Of a DNA stretch of 64,000 nt, positions 8,721-17,843 are shown piece after piece. A program made the position numbers and the translations under genes. Within the stretch, counting starts at the first letter, position 1. Every line of letters starts with the position of its first letter. Source of the stretch: Geopsychrobacter electrodiphilus DSM 16401 (GTDB lineage Bacteria > Desulfobacterota > Desulfuromonadia > Desulfuromonadales > Geopsychrobacteraceae); contig NZ_ARWE01000001.1 in assembly GCF_000384395.1 (NCBI RefSeq), positions 3,260,501 to 3,324,500 on the forward strand, given 5' to 3'. The notes under the pieces were generated by a model, which saw nothing but the letters and a program-made list of their open reading frames with translations, was not told the DNA's origin and did not search any database.

Positions 8721-9705
8721 TGATCTGAGTCACGCGTTGCGCCTGATTTAAGACAAAAATCAGATCTGCTCGACCAGGCATCTCTGCCAATTGATAACGG
8801 GTCAGACGTTCATAATGCATGATGAAGCGCTGTAGTTGCGCCGCATCCATCACCCCGCAACCTTTGCTGGTTGCCGCCAACAGCCGTTCCTGATTACTCC
8901 GCCAGCGATAGACCATCTCCCAGCTCGGGATCTTCAGCATCAATAACAGATCGAGCCGATCGAACAGTGCGCGATAACCTTGCCCCAGCTGCTGGTTCAC
9001 ATAGGTGCGCCAGACGGCGGAAGGATCTTCATCCAGCTCCAGCGCATTTACCGCTGCCGCCAGCTCTGCTTGCGGCTGGGCCTGCGCGCCGACACACCAG
9101 CCCTCAAACAAGATCAGGTCGGGACGCCCCCGAAACGGATCCCAGGCAGATTCCGGCACCCTGTCATCACTGGCCTTATCAAAACGCGGAATCGGCGTAA
9201 TACTGTCAGTTGCCGTGGCGCCTAAGCTATCAAGAAGGTGTAATCCCAGTGCGACATCATGGGTCCCCGGCACCCCGCGAGTCTCCAGCAGGGGGTGGAT
9301 CTCTTTGGCCAGCAACAATCGCTCGGACCGGGTCAGGTAGAGATCGTCCAGCGACAGCACACAACAGCGCAAACCGAAACCCTCTCCCAACAACCAGGCC
9401 AGCAAGGTACAAAGGGTCGTTTTGCCGCTCCCCTGCGCGCCATTGATACCGACGATTAACGGCCGGGTCTGCCGCGTCTGCTTTGCTAACCATGAGGCCA
9501 GCGGTAGATAGAGCCTTGCGAGCTCAGTCTTCAACTCGATCGGGAGTTGCCGGTCGGACAACAATCGGGAAAAACCGGGTGTAAGGCTCTCCAGCCGTCG
9601 GGCCAGTTCGACCGCGCTCACTGCAGCGAGGTTATTTGGCCAGAGGATGTTCATATCGCTGAGTTTTCCATAAAACTGGGATGAAGAGGTCGGCAAAAGA
9701 CCCAA
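8698..9705 (-). CDS. D-glycerate 3-kinase-like P-loop kinase
   Basis: 335 residues. Walker A GINGAQGSGKTT, then LSLDDLYLTRSER and HPLLETRGVPGTHD, and DLILFEGWCVGAQ are hallmarks of the GLYK (plant/yeast glycerate 3-kinase, YGR205W-like) branch of the uridine-kinase superfamily; the expected reaction is ATP plus D-glycerate to 3-phosphoglycerate. A TTG start with GAGGAG upstream is chosen; an ATG at codon 18 is an alternative. It begins 10 bases after the stop of tesA and is likely cotranscribed with it. Substrate is inferred from the family. Confidence 0.78.
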   Translation of the reverse strand: MGLLPTSSSQFYGKLSDMNILWPNNLAAVSAVELARRLESLTPGFSRLLSDRQLPIELKTELARLYLPLASWLAKQTRQTRPLIVGINGAQGSGKTTLCTLLAWLLGEGFGLRCCVLSLDDLYLTRSERLLLAKEIHPLLETRGVPGTHDVALGLHLLDSLGATATDSITPIPRFDKASDDRVPESAWDPFRGRPDLILFEGWCVGAQAQPQAELAAAVNALELDEDPSAVWRTYVNQQLGQGYRALFDRLDLLLMLKIPSWEMVYRWRSNQERLLAATSKGCGVMDAAQLQRFIMHYERLTRYQLAEMPGRADLIFVLNQAQRVTQIIKKAASA

Positions 9706-9715
9706 GGTGCGCTCC

Positions 9716-10366
9716 TCATTTCAATGAGGCTCCACGCAGATTAAGCCGTTTCAGCTGCTCTGCGATCAGGGGGAGCATTTTCCCGACAATCAGCGCCACC
9801 CCTTTGGTGTTAGGGTGTAGACCATCGGCTTGATTCAGTTCGGCACGACCGGCGACCCCTTCCAGAAAAAAAGGGTAGAATGGAACCGCATGACGTTCAG
9901 CCAGTTCGGGGTAGAGTCGATCGAACTTGGTATAATAATCAGGGCCCAGATTGCGCGGCGCCTTCATCCCGGTGAGCAGGGCCGGCACGCCGGCTGCCTT
10001 GAGTCGCGTAAGGATGGCATCCAGATTCTTGTGCGTCAGCTCCGGGTCGAGACCACGCAGGGCATCGTTGGCACCGAGTTCGACGATCATCAGATCGGGG
10101 CGCGCGGCCAGACTCCAGTCGAGACGCGCCAGACCGCCGGCGCTGGTATCGCCGGAGACCCCGGCGTTCTGAACCAGGACCCGGTAACCCGCCTTCTGCA
10201 GGGCGCGTTCGAGCTGCGCCGGGAAGGCCTCGCGCGCCGCCAGGCCGTAGCCAGCGGTCAGACTGTCACCGAGCACCGTAATACGCAGCGGCAGCCCGCT
10301 GGCCCAACCCATATGGACGAAGAGCAGGAGAGCTAAACCTAACCAGAAAAACCGGGGAGTCTGCAT
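9716..10366 (-). CDS. tesA: TesA-type arylesterase / lysophospholipase, SGNH family
   Basis: 216 residues from ATG 10366. The signal peptide MQTPRFFWLGLALLLFVHMGWAS is followed by the SGNH blocks VLGDSLTAGYG (Ser nucleophile), the Gly/Asn blocks (NAGVSGDTS, ELGANDALRG) and DGLHPN (catalytic Asp/His). TesA is a periplasmic multifunctional esterase. The neighbouring divergent ybbA-ybbP pair reproduces the tesA/ybbA/ybbP arrangement of E. coli. The start codon overlaps that of ybbA in the tetramer CATG. The open frame continues 88 codons upstream but only as antisense of ybbA. Confidence 0.9.
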   Translation of the reverse strand: MQTPRFFWLGLALLLFVHMGWASGLPLRITVLGDSLTAGYGLAAREAFPAQLERALQKAGYRVLVQNAGVSGDTSAGGLARLDWSLAARPDLMIVELGANDALRGLDPELTHKNLDAILTRLKAAGVPALLTGMKAPRNLGPDYYTKFDRLYPELAERHAVPFYPFFLEGVAGRAELNQADGLHPNTKGVALIVGKMLPLIAEQLKRLNLRGASLK

Positions 10367-11054
10367 GTCAGAACCGATCGTAAAAATTGCGGGTTTGCAT
10401 CTTAGTCTAGTGGGTGGCGCCGGGCCGGTCAACATCCTCTGCGGTCTTGACCTGCAGGTGGCCGCTGGCGAAACCCTCAGCATTGTCGGTCCCTCGGGAG
10501 CAGGCAAGACCACCCTGTTGATGGCCCTGTCCGGTCTGGAGCGCCCGAGCGCGGGTCGGGTCGAGGTTGCCGGCTTCGACCTGGGTACGGCCAGTGAAGA
10601 TGAACTGGCGCGTTTTCGCCGCCGACACATCGGTATCGTCTTTCAATCCTTCCATCTGGTGCCGACTATGACCGCGCTGGAGAATGTCGCCCTGCCCCTC
10701 GAATTCGCCGGACAGCCAGACGCTCTCAAGCTGGCCGCCGAGGCTCTCAGCGCCACCGGCCTCGGCGCCCGCCTTGCCCACTTTCCAGGTGAACTCTCCG
10801 GCGGCGAGCAGCAGCGGGTTGCTCTGGCCCGCGCCTTTGTCGCTCGTCCGGCGTTGATCCTCGCCGATGAACCGACCGGCAATCTCGACCGCGAGACCGG
10901 ACAAACGGTAATGGAGCTTTTGTTTAACCTGCAGAAAGAACAGAACACCACGCTGGTCCTGGTGACCCATGATGAACAGCTTGCGAGCCGCTGCGGTCGC
11001 AGCATTCACATGGCCGACGGGAGATTGCATGCGCCTGGCGGAGCCGAGCGATGA
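10365..11054 (+). CDS. ybbA: ABC transporter ATP-binding protein, YbbA/LolD family
   Basis: 229 residues. Walker A GPSGAGKTTLL, Q-loop VFQSFHLVP, signature LSGGEQQRVALARAF, Walker B LILADEPTGNLD and the switch His in LVTHD are all intact. The family (MacB/LolD/FtsE-like) powers mechanotransmission or lipid/lipoprotein handling rather than classic transport. GGGGAG lies before ATG 10365. It overlaps the permease gene by 4 bases (ATGA), so the two are translationally coupled. Confidence 0.92.
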   Translation: MSEPIVKIAGLHLSLVGGAGPVNILCGLDLQVAAGETLSIVGPSGAGKTTLLMALSGLERPSAGRVEVAGFDLGTASEDELARFRRRHIGIVFQSFHLVPTMTALENVALPLEFAGQPDALKLAAEALSATGLGARLAHFPGELSGGEQQRVALARAFVARPALILADEPTGNLDRETGQTVMELLFNLQKEQNTTLVLVTHDEQLASRCGRSIHMADGRLHAPGGAER

Positions 11055-13570
11055 ACGAGCCGCCCCTTCTGCACCAGGCCCTGCGCCTCGCACGCCGTGA
11101 ACTACGCAACGGCCTGCGCGGTTTCGGGGTCTTCCTCGCCTGCCTCTTCCTTGGCGTCTTCGCCATCAGCGGTATCGGCAGTTTCACCGCCGCGGCTAAA
11201 TCGGGTCTGCTCGCCGATGCCAGCGGTCTGCTTGGCGGCGATCTTGAGATCCACAGGATGTATCAACCGCTCTCTGAGGCCCAACAGCACTTTCTGGACG
11301 CCCGGGGGTTGAGATCAGACGTGATCGAGATGCGCAGCATGGCCGGAAATCCGCACACCAAAGAACACGTCCTGGTCGAACTGAAAGCGGTCGATAACCA
11401 CTATCCGCTCTACGGTCGTCTCGAGATTGAACCGCTGCAGCCTACCTCACAGGCGCTGGCCCGTCAGGGTGCCCTGGTCGAAGCCGCCCTCCTCGAGCGT
11501 CTTCATCTCAAGGTTGGAGATGCGCTGCAACTCGGCGACGCCCGATTGCAGATCCGCGGAATCATTAAGAATGAACCGGATCGCGCCATAAGAGCCTTTT
11601 ATCTCGGCCCGCGTCTGCTGATCAGTCGCGCAACCCTCGACACCACCGGTCTGATTCGCCCCGGCAGCCTGGTTACATATCTCACCCGATTGAAACTTGC
11701 CGATCCGAACCGGGCCGAACAGGTCGTTGCCGAACTTCAGCAGACCTATCCCGAGGCCGGCTGGCGGCTGCAGACTTGGCGCAAGGCCGCGCCGCGAGTC
11801 CGCCACCTCCTCGACCGGATGGACACCAACCTCAGCCTGCTCGGCCTTTGTGCCCTGCTCCTTGGTGGTCTCGGCGTGGCCGGCGCCGTACGCGGCTACC
11901 TTAACGCCAAGGTGATGCACATTGCGACGCTCAAGTGCCTTGGCGCTTCAAGCCGGGTAATCTTCACCACCTACCTGCTACAGATTCTGTTTCTTGGCGG
12001 AATCGGTGCCGGGGCCGGGCTCGCTGCGGGGGCGACCCTCCCCTGGCTTATCGGGCTGTTATGGGGGAGTCAACTGCCCATCCCGCTGCAACCCGCACTC
12101 TTCCCGTTGGTGCTGCTGCGGGCCGCGCTCTTCGGGCTGCTGATTGCGTTACTCTTTTCGCTCAAAGAGCTCGGCATCGCGCGGCGCGTGCCGCCAGCGG
12201 TGCTGTTTCGCGGGTACGCCCCAGGCGGGCGAACCAGCCCTGGCCGAGCGATCTGGTTGAGTATCACCGTGATCGGCCTGTTGCTGGCCGCCCTCGCGTT
12301 TTTCAGCAGCGAGGATCAGCGCATCGCCGGCGGCTTTATTCTCGGCGGTGGCATCTGCTTTATCATCTTCCGCCTGTTGGCGATGGGAGTGATTCGTCTC
12401 GCCAGACGCCTGCCAAGCCCCACGCAACCTGCCTTGCGTCTCGGCCTGGCCAACATCCACCGCCGCGGCTCGCCGGCGACCAGCGTGCTCTTCTCCCTCG
12501 GGCTCGGCCTCACCGCGCTGGTGATGATCGCGCTGGTTCAGGCCAATCTCGGTGATATGGTCAATGACAGCCTGCCGGAAGAAGCTCCAGCCTTCTTCTT
12601 TCTCGATATCCAGCCCGATCAGGTTGCCGCCTTCGATCAGCGGCTCGCCAGCATGCCCCTGGTGACAAAAGTTGAGCGCTACCCGACCCTGCGCGGACGC
12701 ATCACGGCGATCAAGGGGATCCCGGTGGAGCAGGCGAAGATCGCGTCGAACGTGCAGTGGGCGGTGCGTGGTGACCGATTCTTGAGTTACGCGGACAAAC
12801 TGCCGGCAGGCTCACGCCTGGACGCAGGGAAATGGTGGCCGCCCGGCTACAAAGGAGCGCCGAAGATCTCGCTCAGTGCGGATCTGGCCAAGGGATTCCA
12901 CGTACAGATTGGTGACAGCCTGACCGTCAATGTCCTTGGCCGCAGCATCACGGCTGAAATTTCCAGTCTCAGGACTATCGACTGGTCAAGCCTGGAGCTG
13001 AACTTCGCCATCCTCTTTTCCCCCGGGGTACTGGAAGGCGCTCCCCAAACCCATCTGGCCGCAGTGCATGTGGCTCCCGCCGGAGAGAATGAACTCTTTC
13101 GCGCCATCACCGGCCAGTTCCCCAACGTCTCGGCGATCAGCACCCGCGAACTGTTGCGCAACGTCTCGCGCACCCTGGCCCGCATCGGCAGCGCCTTCAA
13201 CGGCATGGCTGCGATCACCCTCCTGAACGGCTTTCTGGTTCTGGCCGGAGCAATTTCGGCTGATCAGCACCGACGCATCCACGATGCCGTCATCTTCAAG
13301 GTCTGCGGCGCAACCCGGGGCGACATTCTGCTCGCCTTCGCCGCCGAATTCGCGATCCTCGGCCTCGCCGCCGGCGCCATCAGTGCCCTCGTCGGCAGCC
13401 TCGCCGCACTCGCCATCCTGAAAGGTCCGATGGATGTCCCCTTTCACCTGCACCCGCTGGTCAGCATCGCTACCCTGCTGACCGGCATCACCCTGACCCT
13501 GCTCCTCGGTCTGGCCGGGACCTGGAAGGCCCTTGGGCAGAAGCCGGCGATCTATCTACGCGATGAATAA
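11051..13570 (+). CDS. ybbP: FtsX-like ABC permease, YbbP family
   Basis: 839 residues. An N-terminal membrane helix, a large periplasmic domain, and two FtsX cores (about 255-370 with GLCALLLGGLGVAGAVRGYLNAKV...KCLGAS, and about 715-830 with KVCGATRGDILLAFAAEFAILGLAAG) give about ten membrane segments. The duplicated MacB-like architecture and long length match YbbP. Together with YbbA it forms an inner-membrane complex whose substrate is unknown; partnership with TesA is suggested only by conserved gene order. Confidence 0.9.
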   Translation: MNEPPLLHQALRLARRELRNGLRGFGVFLACLFLGVFAISGIGSFTAAAKSGLLADASGLLGGDLEIHRMYQPLSEAQQHFLDARGLRSDVIEMRSMAGNPHTKEHVLVELKAVDNHYPLYGRLEIEPLQPTSQALARQGALVEAALLERLHLKVGDALQLGDARLQIRGIIKNEPDRAIRAFYLGPRLLISRATLDTTGLIRPGSLVTYLTRLKLADPNRAEQVVAELQQTYPEAGWRLQTWRKAAPRVRHLLDRMDTNLSLLGLCALLLGGLGVAGAVRGYLNAKVMHIATLKCLGASSRVIFTTYLLQILFLGGIGAGAGLAAGATLPWLIGLLWGSQLPIPLQPALFPLVLLRAALFGLLIALLFSLKELGIARRVPPAVLFRGYAPGGRTSPGRAIWLSITVIGLLLAALAFFSSEDQRIAGGFILGGGICFIIFRLLAMGVIRLARRLPSPTQPALRLGLANIHRRGSPATSVLFSLGLGLTALVMIALVQANLGDMVNDSLPEEAPAFFFLDIQPDQVAAFDQRLASMPLVTKVERYPTLRGRITAIKGIPVEQAKIASNVQWAVRGDRFLSYADKLPAGSRLDAGKWWPPGYKGAPKISLSADLAKGFHVQIGDSLTVNVLGRSITAEISSLRTIDWSSLELNFAILFSPGVLEGAPQTHLAAVHVAPAGENELFRAITGQFPNVSAISTRELLRNVSRTLARIGSAFNGMAAITLLNGFLVLAGAISADQHRRIHDAVIFKVCGATRGDILLAFAAEFAILGLAAGAISALVGSLAALAILKGPMDVPFHLHPLVSIATLLTGITLTLLLGLAGTWKALGQKPAIYLRDE

Positions 13571-13932
13571 AGCGGCGGGGAGGCGAAAAATACGGAGCTA
13601 TCTAATTTCGCGATGCAAAATTAGATTTCGCCATACCCTGCCACCCTTGAGAATAAAACTCTATTTTAATCAATGTGATAAACTCTTAAAAATTGCAGCC
13701 CGGAACATTCTTGCACAATCAACGAGAACTCTATTCCACACTGCGGAATAGAGTTCCGAATAACATCGTTTTATATCTTGACATTCAGCTTGCAGGGCTA
13801 TAGGAATTAAGCACAAGGTCAATCAACCTTAAAATATAAAATCTGGACCTTTACTTGACTGTCGCTAGCTCCGTTCTTCCTGGATTTTTTTGTTTTTCAA
13901 TCTTCACTCGATTAAAAAGGAGACAAGTTTCC
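13571..13932 (+). promoter_or_regulatory. AT-rich gap with a 12-bp inverted repeat and a possible promoter for the amino-acid transporter operon
   Basis: 362 bases without a gene. A perfect inverted repeat GAACTCTATTCC / GGAATAGAGTTC (13726-13737, 13745-13756) could be an operator or the ybbP transcript end; a weaker repeat CTAATTT/AAATTAG lies near 13600. TTGACA at 13778-13783 and TATAGG at 13799-13804 are 15 bases apart, a short spacer, so the promoter is tentative. AAAAGGAGACA before the ATG is a strong ribosome site. Confidence 0.4.
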
Positions 13933-15150
13933 ATGAAAAAATCATTGAAGTTTTTCTGTCTGGCGGCCCTCGTCGGTTGTTCCCTGCTGACAGTATCAAG
14001 CGCTTTTGCCGCCAAAACGATCAAGGTCGGCATTGTCGATACCTACAGCGGTCCCGCCAGTACCTACACCAACGATGTGCGAGACGCCTTTGCCCTGGCT
14101 GCGGAGAAAATCAACGCCGCGGGTGGAATTTTGGGCCGGCAGCTTGAGTTTTTCACCCGTGACAGCAAATTTAAAGTTGGTCTCGGGCTGAGTGCTGCCA
14201 AAGAACTGGTGATGCGAGAGAATGTGGATATTCTCATGGGGACAATCAACAGCTCCCTGGCCTTAGCAATCTCGGACTTTGCCAAACAAGAAAAAATTCC
14301 TTTTTTGGCCACCTTCGCCAAAAGCGCAAAAATTACCGGAGAGAATGGGCATCGCTATGTATTCTCCATGAACGAGAATACGGCCATGATTGGCAAGGCA
14401 GCGGCAGAGGGGCTGGCCAAGAGGCCTTATACCAGCTACTGGATCGCCGGGGATGATTACGAGTACGGCCATGCTGTCGCGGACGGCGTCTGGGAAAATC
14501 TCAAAAAACTCAAGCCCGGCGTCAAGCTGCTCGGCCAATCCTGGTGGAAAGTCGGGGAACCTGACTTCACCCCCTACATCACCGCAATTCTGGCGCAGAA
14601 GCCCGATGCAGTCATCGTCGCTACCGGCGGACGCGATTGTGTGCCGTTCCTGAAGGCGGCTCAGGCCACAGGTTTCAACAAACAGGTCCCCTTCTACATG
14701 CATACGGCCACGGAGATTTCGACCCTTAAACCGCTGGGACTCAACGCTCCCGAGGGGGTTATCGGAACGGCCAACTATCACAGCTATTACCCCGATACCG
14801 CTGAAAACCGTGCTTTTGTCGCCGAGTTCGAAAAGGCTTATGGCCGCACTCCCGCAGTGGGCGCCTTATATGGTTATATTACGGCTCAGTTCATCTCCCG
14901 GGCTTACACGAAGGCTGGTGCGATCGACACTGAGAAGTTTATCAACGCGCTGGAGGGGCTGAGTGTTGACTCCCCGGTGGGCAAGGTGACGATGCGGGCC
15001 GAAGATCATCAGGTCATGCTCCCCATGTTCATGGGAGTGACAACCAAGGCCGCAGGTCAATCGGTCCTTATTGCCAAAGATATCGTCACCATACCCGCTG
15101 AAGAAACCATGCCTTCGCTGGATGAAATTCGCAAGGCTCGCCAACACTGA
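13933..15150 (+). CDS. Branched-chain amino acid-type ABC transporter substrate-binding protein
   Basis: 405 residues from ATG 13933 with AAGGAG upstream. A signal peptide (MKKSLKFFCLAALVGCSLLTVSSAFA) is followed by a type I periplasmic-binding fold: KVGIVDTYSGPASTYTNDVRDAFALAAEKINAAGGILGRQLEFFTRDSK is the LivJ/amide-binding start. It heads a complete five-component Liv operon. The ligand could be a branched-chain amino acid, an amide, or an aromatic or aliphatic acid; the family is broad. A hairpin follows the stop codon. Confidence 0.9.
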   Translation: MKKSLKFFCLAALVGCSLLTVSSAFAAKTIKVGIVDTYSGPASTYTNDVRDAFALAAEKINAAGGILGRQLEFFTRDSKFKVGLGLSAAKELVMRENVDILMGTINSSLALAISDFAKQEKIPFLATFAKSAKITGENGHRYVFSMNENTAMIGKAAAEGLAKRPYTSYWIAGDDYEYGHAVADGVWENLKKLKPGVKLLGQSWWKVGEPDFTPYITAILAQKPDAVIVATGGRDCVPFLKAAQATGFNKQVPFYMHTATEISTLKPLGLNAPEGVIGTANYHSYYPDTAENRAFVAEFEKAYGRTPAVGALYGYITAQFISRAYTKAGAIDTEKFINALEGLSVDSPVGKVTMRAEDHQVMLPMFMGVTTKAAGQSVLIAKDIVTIPAEETMPSLDEIRKARQH

Positions 15151-15160
15151 ACGCACAAGG

Positions 15161-15189
15161 AAAGGTGGAGGCACGCTGCCTCCACCTTT
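15161..15189 (+). terminator. Intercistronic 13-bp hairpin after the binding-protein gene
   Basis: AAAGGTGGAGGCA / TGCCTCCACCTTT, perfect 13-bp stem with a 3-base loop, 10 bases after the stop. It has no T tract. Such hairpins commonly protect the abundant binding-protein mRNA or attenuate read-through into permease genes. Confidence 0.75.
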
Positions 15190-15236
15190 CGTCAATCGCT
15201 TCGTTTTCTCATTTTCCTGCACGCAAAGAAAGACTC

Positions 15237-16133
15237 ATGGAACTGTTTACCGGTCTATCTTTTTCGGTCCTCTGTATCCAAATTCTGGTTGGTCTGAGCA
15301 AAGCGACCATCTTGTTTATTGTCGCCTCGGGACTCACCTTGATTCTGGGAGTCCTGCGCATTCCGAACCTGGCCCACGGCTCGCTCTATATGATCGGCGC
15401 CTTCACGACCTACTCGATTGCCACAGCGTTTTCGCAGAGCAGTCTGGGTTTCTGGGTGGCGCTGCTACTGGCACCGCTGGCCGTGGCCCTGATTGGGCTG
15501 ATTATGGAGCAGGGCCTGTTTCGGTTTCTGTATAAACGCGACCACTTGATGATGCTGCTTTTCACCTTTTCTTTTTCCCTGGTTTTCGCCGATCTGGTCA
15601 AAATGATCTGGGGCTCTGACTACCGTTCTTTAGCTGTCCCTGAGATATTTCAGGGGTCCTACCTGCTGTTGGGGATGCCTTTCCCGCGTTACAATCTATT
15701 TCTGCTCCTTTTGGGGCCGCTTTTCGCCGCAGGGCTCTGGTATCTGACCAACCGGACTCTGCTGGGCAAGATTTCGCGCGCCGCGGCAGTGGATCGTGAA
15801 ATGGTCGGAGCGGTGGGGGTTAACGTTAATCTGGTCTATGCGGCCGTATTCGTTATCGGCTGTTACCTTGCGGGGATCGGCGGGGCCCTGGTGGCTCCGA
15901 CGCAGAACATAACCCAGGGGATGGATCACTCCATCATCATTGAGATCTTCCTTATCGTCATTATCGGCGGTCTCGGCAATGTCTGGGGGGCTCTGCTGGG
16001 GGCGGTCATCTTTGGTCTCACCGATGCCATCGGCATTCTGGTGGCACCCCAGTTCGGCATCGTCTTCCCCTATCTCGCCGTGATCACTGTCCTCATCTTC
16101 CGCCCCAAGGGGCTGTTAAAATCGATCTGGTAA
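15237..16133 (+). CDS. livH: Branched-chain amino acid-type ABC permease LivH
   Basis: 298 residues from ATG 15237. About eight membrane segments, with the LivH signatures GLTLILGVLRIPNLAHGSLYMIGAF near the N terminus and MDHSIIIEIFLIVIIGGLGNVWGALLGAVIFG near the C terminus (the ATPase-contact loop). A longer open frame begins at 15165 but runs through the hairpin. First permease of the Liv operon, 12 bases before livM. Confidence 0.93.
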   Translation: MELFTGLSFSVLCIQILVGLSKATILFIVASGLTLILGVLRIPNLAHGSLYMIGAFTTYSIATAFSQSSLGFWVALLLAPLAVALIGLIMEQGLFRFLYKRDHLMMLLFTFSFSLVFADLVKMIWGSDYRSLAVPEIFQGSYLLLGMPFPRYNLFLLLLGPLFAAGLWYLTNRTLLGKISRAAAVDREMVGAVGVNVNLVYAAVFVIGCYLAGIGGALVAPTQNITQGMDHSIIIEIFLIVIIGGLGNVWGALLGAVIFGLTDAIGILVAPQFGIVFPYLAVITVLIFRPKGLLKSIW

Positions 16134-16144
16134 GGGACAATCCC

Positions 16145-17140
16145 ATGATCTTCGGCATCTTTGGCAAAAAGTCTCTTCCTCTGGTCACGCTGTTTTTGGC
16201 CGGCCTTTTTTGCATGCCCTTTGTGACTCCCAGATTTTACATCTACCTGGCCAGCGTCATCCTGGTCACCGGGCTGCTGGCGACAAGTCTCAACCTGGTT
16301 CTTGGTTATGGGGGGATGTACCAGTTCCATCACGCCGTCTTCTACGGCGTTGGCGCCTATACGACCGCCTTGCTCCTGACCAAGACAAGCCTGCCGATCT
16401 GGGTCGCCTTTGCCTCGGCTCCGCTGGTCGCGGCCCTGTTCGGCCTGGTGATCGGTCTGATCTGTGCTCGCCTGAGCAGTCTGCACTTTGGCATGCTCCA
16501 GCTTTCTCTGGGCTCCCTGCTGTGGGTCATCGTCTATCGCTGGTACGACTTTACCGGCGGCGACGATGGCATCCATGGCATCTCCATGCCTGCGGCCATT
16601 TCTGGAACGACCTCCGCTTACTATTTCATCCTGATCATCACCGCCCTCTGTCTGTTGCTGATGTTCATCCTTATCAAATCTCCGTTCGGGAGGATTCTCC
16701 AGGCCCTCCGCGACAACCCGGAGCGCTGTGCCGCCATTGGGGTTAACGTAACCTGGCACCGTATCCTTGCTATAATGATCGCCGCATTCTTTGCCGGTGT
16801 CGCCGGTTCGCTGTTCGTCACCCTGGAGGGGAGTGTTTTCCCGGGACTGCTGTTCTGGACCCTGTCTCTGGAAATCCTCATCATGTGTCTTCTGGGAGGC
16901 TGGTTCACTTTTTTTGGACCGATGCTCGGGGCCTTCCTCATCATTTCCCTGCGCACCGTCGCGGGCAACTACACCGAGTACTGGACCCTCATCCTCGGTC
17001 TGATGATGATGCTGACCATATTTTTTCTTCCCAAGGGCGTTTTGGGTTTTGTTAATGATCTGTTTCGTTCCAGATCCCCTGACCAACCGCTCGAGGAGAG
17101 CAGTCATGCTACAGATAAGGTCTCTACAAAAATCGTTTGA
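16145..17140 (+). CDS. livM: Branched-chain amino acid-type ABC permease LivM
   Basis: 331 residues, about nine membrane segments. TSLNLVLGYGGMYQFHHAVFYGVGAYTTALL is the LivM motif (usually GQ.S.GHA.F.G.GAY; here GMYQFHHAVF), and DNPERCAAIGVNV with SLEILIMCLLGGWFTFFGPMLGA forms the ATPase-coupling region. The 3' end overlaps livG by 35 bases, indicating coupled translation. Confidence 0.92.
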   Translation: MIFGIFGKKSLPLVTLFLAGLFCMPFVTPRFYIYLASVILVTGLLATSLNLVLGYGGMYQFHHAVFYGVGAYTTALLLTKTSLPIWVAFASAPLVAALFGLVIGLICARLSSLHFGMLQLSLGSLLWVIVYRWYDFTGGDDGIHGISMPAAISGTTSAYYFILIITALCLLLMFILIKSPFGRILQALRDNPERCAAIGVNVTWHRILAIMIAAFFAGVAGSLFVTLEGSVFPGLLFWTLSLEILIMCLLGGWFTFFGPMLGAFLIISLRTVAGNYTEYWTLILGLMMMLTIFFLPKGVLGFVNDLFRSRSPDQPLEESSHATDKVSTKIV

Positions 17141-17843
17141 CGGCTTTCAGGCGGTGAAGGACGCCAACCTCTCGGTGAACCCGGGAGAGGTTGTGGCGGT
17201 CATCGGTCCCAACGGCGCCGGGAAGACGACCCTGTTCAACCTCGTCAGCGGCCAGATACGTCCTGACGCTGGCAGCATCCTTTTTAAAGGAGAAGATATT
17301 CGTGGTCTGCCGTCTCATAAACTTTGCCACAGGGGGATGAGCCGCTCGTTTCAAATCGTGAAGATCTTCAGTCGCATGAGCGTATTTGAGAACGTCCAGA
17401 CCGCGGTCATAAGCCGGATAGGAAAAACCGCGAACCTGTTTACCCCGGCCCGGAACATCGCGGTGAAAGAAACGCTGACTATCCTCGAAGCCATGGGCCT
17501 CAGCGACAAGCGCGACAGAATCTGCGGCCTGCTCTCTCACGGCGATCAAAAGGTCCTGGAGATGGCCATCTCTTTGGGCAGCGATCCCCAACTACTGATC
17601 CTGGATGAACCCACGGCAGGGATGTCCGGGGAGGAGACAGCGACAACCATAGATCTCATGAAGCGCCTGTCGAGCGAGAGGGGCCTGACCATTTTGTTCT
17701 GCGAACACGATGTGGAGCTGGTATTTTCCTTTTCCGATCGAATAATGGTCATGCAGCAGGGGAGCACCATTACCCAGGGGACGCCGGATCAGGTACGCAA
17801 CGATCCACAGGTCAAGAAGGCTTACCTGGGAGGCCAGAACTGA
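17106..17843 (+). CDS. livG: ABC transporter ATP-binding protein LivG
   Basis: 245 residues from ATG 17106. Walker A GPNGAGKTTLFN, the LivG-specific RSFQIVKIFSRMSVFENV, signature-region LLSHGDQKVLEMAISL (LSHGD replaces LSGGQ, usual in LivG), Walker B LLILDEPTAGMS, and switch His in FCEHDVELV. Stop codon overlaps the livF start by one base. Confidence 0.93.
   Translation: MLQIRSLQKSFDGFQAVKDANLSVNPGEVVAVIGPNGAGKTTLFNLVSGQIRPDAGSILFKGEDIRGLPSHKLCHRGMSRSFQIVKIFSRMSVFENVQTAVISRIGKTANLFTPARNIAVKETLTILEAMGLSDKRDRICGLLSHGDQKVLEMAISLGSDPQLLILDEPTAGMSGEETATTIDLMKRLSSERGLTILFCEHDVELVFSFSDRIMVMQQGSTITQGTPDQVRNDPQVKKAYLGGQN

Noticed and set aside
9716-10630. 304-residue form of TesA starting inside ybbA
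   Set aside because: The first 88 codons are the antisense of ybbA; the signal peptide begins at ATG 10366.
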